Shown here one piece after another: positions 5,902 to 7,632 of a DNA stretch of 7,632 nt. The position numbers and the translations under genes are program-made. The notes below the pieces were generated by a model, which saw nothing but the letters and a program-made list of their open reading frames with translations, had not been told where the DNA came from and did not search any database. Origin of the DNA: Bacillota bacterium (GTDB lineage Bacteria > Bacillota > Clostridia > Peptostreptococcales > Anaerovoracaceae); the NCBI GenBank assembly GCA_016286935.1, contig JAEEUO010000048.1, positions 1-7,632 of the forward strand, read 5' to 3'. Each line of letters opens with the position of its first letter. The first letter of the stretch is position 1.

Positions 5902-6957
5902 TCAGTTCATAAGCAACCGGTATTTGCGCCTGTATTTGTCCGCAAGCTCGGCGTTGCCGAGGGCCTCGTACAAATCGGACAGGCCCATGAGCGCCTCCAG
6001 GTTCGACGGGGAGATCCGCAGGACCTCGCGGTACGAGGCGACGGCATCGTCCGGCCGGTCCATATCGACGTAGGCCTGCGCGAGGTAGAAGTGCATCGGC
6101 CACCAGTTGCGGAACTGCGATTCGCGGTACGGCTCGAGGAGCGCGATGCCCTCGGCCGCGCGGCCCGCGATGATCGCGTTGCATCCCTGCTCGATCGTGA
6201 TCGGATCGGCGAGCTGGTCGCGCCGTTCGTTGATCTCTTTGATCTCTTCGGCCTGGCGTTCGGGGTCCGCGAGCGCGAGGAACTTCTTGAAGCAGAGGTC
6301 CGTCTTCGCGTAGAGCCCCATGTTCAGGTAGCAGTAGCCTAAATGATACCACGCAGGCGCGAATTCGGGGAAGCGGAACGTCATCGTTTCGTACAGTTCC
6401 ATCGCTTCGGCCTTGAACTGGCCGCACTTTTCCTCGCGCGCGCGGCTTTCCTCGTCCGTCTCGTCCATATGGGCAGGCTCCTCGAGCTTCCGGCTCATCT
6501 CGGAGCAGGCGCCCGCGAGGCCGAACATCGCGTCGCACAGGTACGCGCCGTTTTCGCCGTCCGAGTCACCCGACGCGAGCGCGAGCACGCCGCGGAACAG
6601 CACGCACGCCCGCAGGAGATCGCCCTTCGCCGTCGCGTCAGCCGCGTCGTGGAGGAACGCCTCGCGGACCTTTACCGCGAAGCAGACGCGGAGGTACTCC
6701 GCGTACGATCCCGCGTGCGGGAACGCCGGATCCATTCCGGTCACGAAGAGCATGTTCTCGCCCATCTTCGCGATCGAAAGGCCGCCTTCGCGGAACGCCT
6801 TGAAGTCGTCGGCCTTGAACGGCACCGGCACGCCCTTCATGAACGCGAGCCGCGGTTCCTTTTCCCAGTACCCCGCCGCCAGCGTGTCGAACAGGAACGT
6901 TTCCTTGTACCGCTCCGTCAGATATGGAGTTATGCGGCTTTTCATCAAATCGTACAT
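5902..6957 (-). CDS. Tetratricopeptide-repeat protein of unknown function
   Basis: The 351-aa protein has no signal peptide or membrane segment and is probably cytoplasmic. The N-terminal part (1-195) is not recognised; it includes an acidic, charged linker at about 160-185. TPR-like helical pairs are visible at about 200-233 (PAWYHLGYCYLNMGLYAKTD, then LCFKKFLAL), 286-319 (FYLAQAYVDMDRPDDAVASY, then REVLRISP) and 320-349 (ALMGLSDLYEALGNAELADK). TPRs mediate protein-protein contacts; the partner is unknown. The start at 6957 is chosen because a longer frame to 7053 would run through the inverted repeat. No clear Shine-Dalgarno precedes it, and an alternative ATG lies at 6945. The gene is separated from argS by 138 bp and from iorA by 218 bp, so it is probably its own unit. 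Confidence 0.75.
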   Translation of the reverse strand: MYDLMKSRITPYLTERYKETFLFDTLAAGYWEKEPRLAFMKGVPVPFKADDFKAFREGGLSIAKMGENMLFVTGMDPAFPHAGSYAEYLRVCFAVKVREAFLHDAADATAKGDLLRACVLFRGVLALASGDSDGENGAYLCDAMFGLAGACSEMSRKLEEPAHMDETDEESRAREEKCGQFKAEAMELYETMTFRFPEFAPAWYHLGYCYLNMGLYAKTDLCFKKFLALADPERQAEEIKEINERRDQLADPITIEQGCNAIIAGRAAEGIALLEPYRESQFRNWWPMHFYLAQAYVDMDRPDDAVASYREVLRISPSNLEALMGLSDLYEALGNAELADKYRRKYRLLMN

Positions 6958-6966
6958 GATCTTGTT

Positions 6967-6972
6967 ATTATC
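6967..6972 (-). promoter_or_regulatory. Possible -10 element for the TPR gene
   Basis: GATAAT on the minus strand matches TATAAT at five of six positions and ends 9 nt before the ATG at 6957, which would give a nearly leaderless transcript. That fits the absence of a Shine-Dalgarno, but there is no recognisable -35 at 16-18 bp. Confidence 0.25.
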
Positions 6973-6982
6973 GGGTGCGGTT

Positions 6983-7079
6983 CGGCAAACCGTTCTCCGC
7001 GCGGCGTTGAGGACGCCGGAGCTTAGTACCGTTACGTCCGATTCGCAGCGCAAGCGTAAGCGCGGAGAATGGTTTGGCG
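6983..7079. repeat. Long imperfect inverted repeat (stem-loop) enclosing repeat copy B
   Basis: CGGCAAACCGTTCTCCGCG (6983-7001) is the reverse complement of CGCGGAGAATGGTTTGGCG (7061-7079) at 17 of 19 positions. The 59-nt interval contains a second hairpin, CGGCGT (7002-7007) with ACGCCG (7013-7018), directly stacked on the first arm, and most of copy B. The whole could fold as a branched RNA or cruciform. It starts 17 nt after the argS stop. No T tract follows on the minus strand, so a simple intrinsic terminator is not shown, though a role in argS transcript end formation is possible. Terminal inverted repeats of this size also fit a MITE-like element. Confidence 0.7.
7017..7062 (+). repeat. 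Interspersed intergenic repeat, copy B
   Basis: These 46 bp match 2-48 with one gap and about six substitutions, which is far above chance for two non-coding segments 7 kb apart. Copy B lies inside the inverted repeat of 6983-7079, past the 3' end of argS, in the same orientation and at nearly the same distance from a stop codon as copy A. Confidence 0.65.
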
Positions 7080-7095
7080 GACAGCGCCCGCCGAA

Positions 7096-7632
7096 TTACA
7101 TGCGCGTGGGCGATTGGATGCCCAGAAGCGCCAGTCCGTTGCGGATCGTATTCCGCGCGGCGACCGTGAGCAGCACCTTCGCCGCCCGCTCGCCCGCGTC
7201 GTCGGTCAGAATGTGTTCGTCGTGGTAGAACTTGTTGAATTCCTGGGCGACGTCGATGATGTGGCGCGTCACGTCGGACGGCTCGTATTCGTCGCCCGCC
7301 CTCCGCACGACGGCTGGGAAGTCGTAGATCGAACGGATCAGCGCCTTCGCCGCGTCGGACGAGAGCTTCGTGTAGTCGGCCGCCTGTTCGAGCGTGGCGA
7401 CGTCCGGTTCCTCGACGTCAAGTCCCGCCTTCCGGAGGACCGAGCAGCACCGCGCGTGGGTGTACTGGACGTACGGACCCGTCTCGCCGTCGAAGTTCAG
7501 GACCTCGTCCCAGACGAACGTGTAGTCCTTGATCCGGCTCGTGGAGAGCTCGTTGAACAGCACCGCGCCGATGCCGACGATCTTCGCGGTCTCGTCGACG
7601 TTGTCCGTCGCGACGCCTTTTTCGATGATGAT
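7096..7632 (-). CDS. argS: Arginyl-tRNA synthetase, C-terminal part (runs off the window)
   Basis: The last 178 codons of a class I aminoacyl-tRNA synthetase that charges tRNA-Arg in the cytoplasm. The frame is open to the window edge, so the true start lies beyond 7632; the GTG at 7563 is internal. The segment opens with the end of the catalytic region, including GAVLFNELSTSRIKDYTF and then FDGETGPYVQYTHAR, a hallmark of ArgS. It continues into the DALR anticodon-binding domain and ends with the typical LLGIQSPTRM terminus. The C terminus is intact and ends in TAA at 7096. It is a housekeeping gene, and the downstream inverted repeat separates it from the TPR gene. Identification is firm. 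Confidence 0.95.
   Translation of the reverse strand: MIIEKGVATDNVDETAKIVGIGAVLFNELSTSRIKDYTFVWDEVLNFDGETGPYVQYTHARCCSVLRKAGLDVEEPDVATLEQAADYTKLSSDAAKALIRSIYDFPAVVRRAGDEYEPSDVTRHIIDVAQEFNKFYHDEHILTDDAGERAAKVLLTVAARNTIRNGLALLGIQSPTRM

Noticed and set aside
5711..6538. Minus-strand frame overlapping the TPR gene and extending into the spacer, as a gene
   Set aside because: The overlapping part is Arg/Gly/Pro-rich out-of-frame translation of the TPR gene, and there is no start codon with a binding site for the extension. The extension itself is kept only as a finding.
6958..7053. N-terminal extension of the TPR protein to an ATG at 7053
   Set aside because: It would translate the inverted repeat and dispersed element, and the added residues look unlike a protein N terminus. 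The ATG at 6957 is simpler.
1..7632. CRISPR array, tRNA or rRNA gene, transposase or phage genes
   Set aside because: No regularly spaced direct repeats, cloverleaf-like segment, rRNA-like stretch or transposase/integrase motif was seen on either strand.

Overview
The window is 7.6 kb of GC-rich DNA (roughly 60% by eye) from an anaerobic bacterium. Every supported gene lies on the minus strand, so transcription runs from high to low coordinates. An oxygen-sensitive indolepyruvate:ferredoxin oxidoreductase, a PepV/Sapep-type dipeptidase, a chloramphenicol-acetyltransferase-like protein of the 2-oxoacid dehydrogenase family, strong AGGAGG-type ribosome binding sites and one TTG start together suggest a gut or fermentative Bacillota, probably a high-GC Clostridia lineage. 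That assignment is inference, since no taxonomic marker is complete.

Layout in transcription order: (1) the C-terminal 178 codons of arginyl-tRNA synthetase (argS) enter from the right edge and end at 7096. (2) A 138-bp spacer holds a large imperfect inverted repeat (6983-7079) enclosing a 46-bp element; a second copy lies at 2-48, downstream of the last gene. (3) A 351-aa TPR-repeat protein of unknown role (5902-6957) follows. (4) A 218-bp spacer (5684-5901) differs in composition from the genes: it has an AT-rich core, a perfect 14-bp palindrome, a hairpin and a possible fragment of the same repeat in inverted orientation. (5) iorA and iorB (5683-3269) are tightly coupled, 12 bp apart, with the iorB Shine-Dalgarno overlapping the iorA stop. 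(6) A 63-bp gap contains a strong GC-rich hairpin without a T tract. (7) Three closely spaced genes follow: a membrane-anchored DUF4230 protein with a TTG start, a CAT/E2-like acyltransferase homologue and an M20 dipeptidase (gaps of 21 and 33 bp).

The genes suggest peptide and amino-acid fermentation. The dipeptidase frees amino acids. After transamination of aromatic ones, IorAB would oxidatively decarboxylate arylpyruvates to aryl-acetyl-CoA and reduced ferredoxin. No aryl-acetyl-CoA ligase or aminotransferase is visible here, so the pathway is incomplete within the window.

I see no clear new defence or mobile system. The most unusual signals are the interspersed repeat with its folded arms, the atypical spacer before iorA, and the acyltransferase homologue whose expected catalytic histidine is a glutamate.
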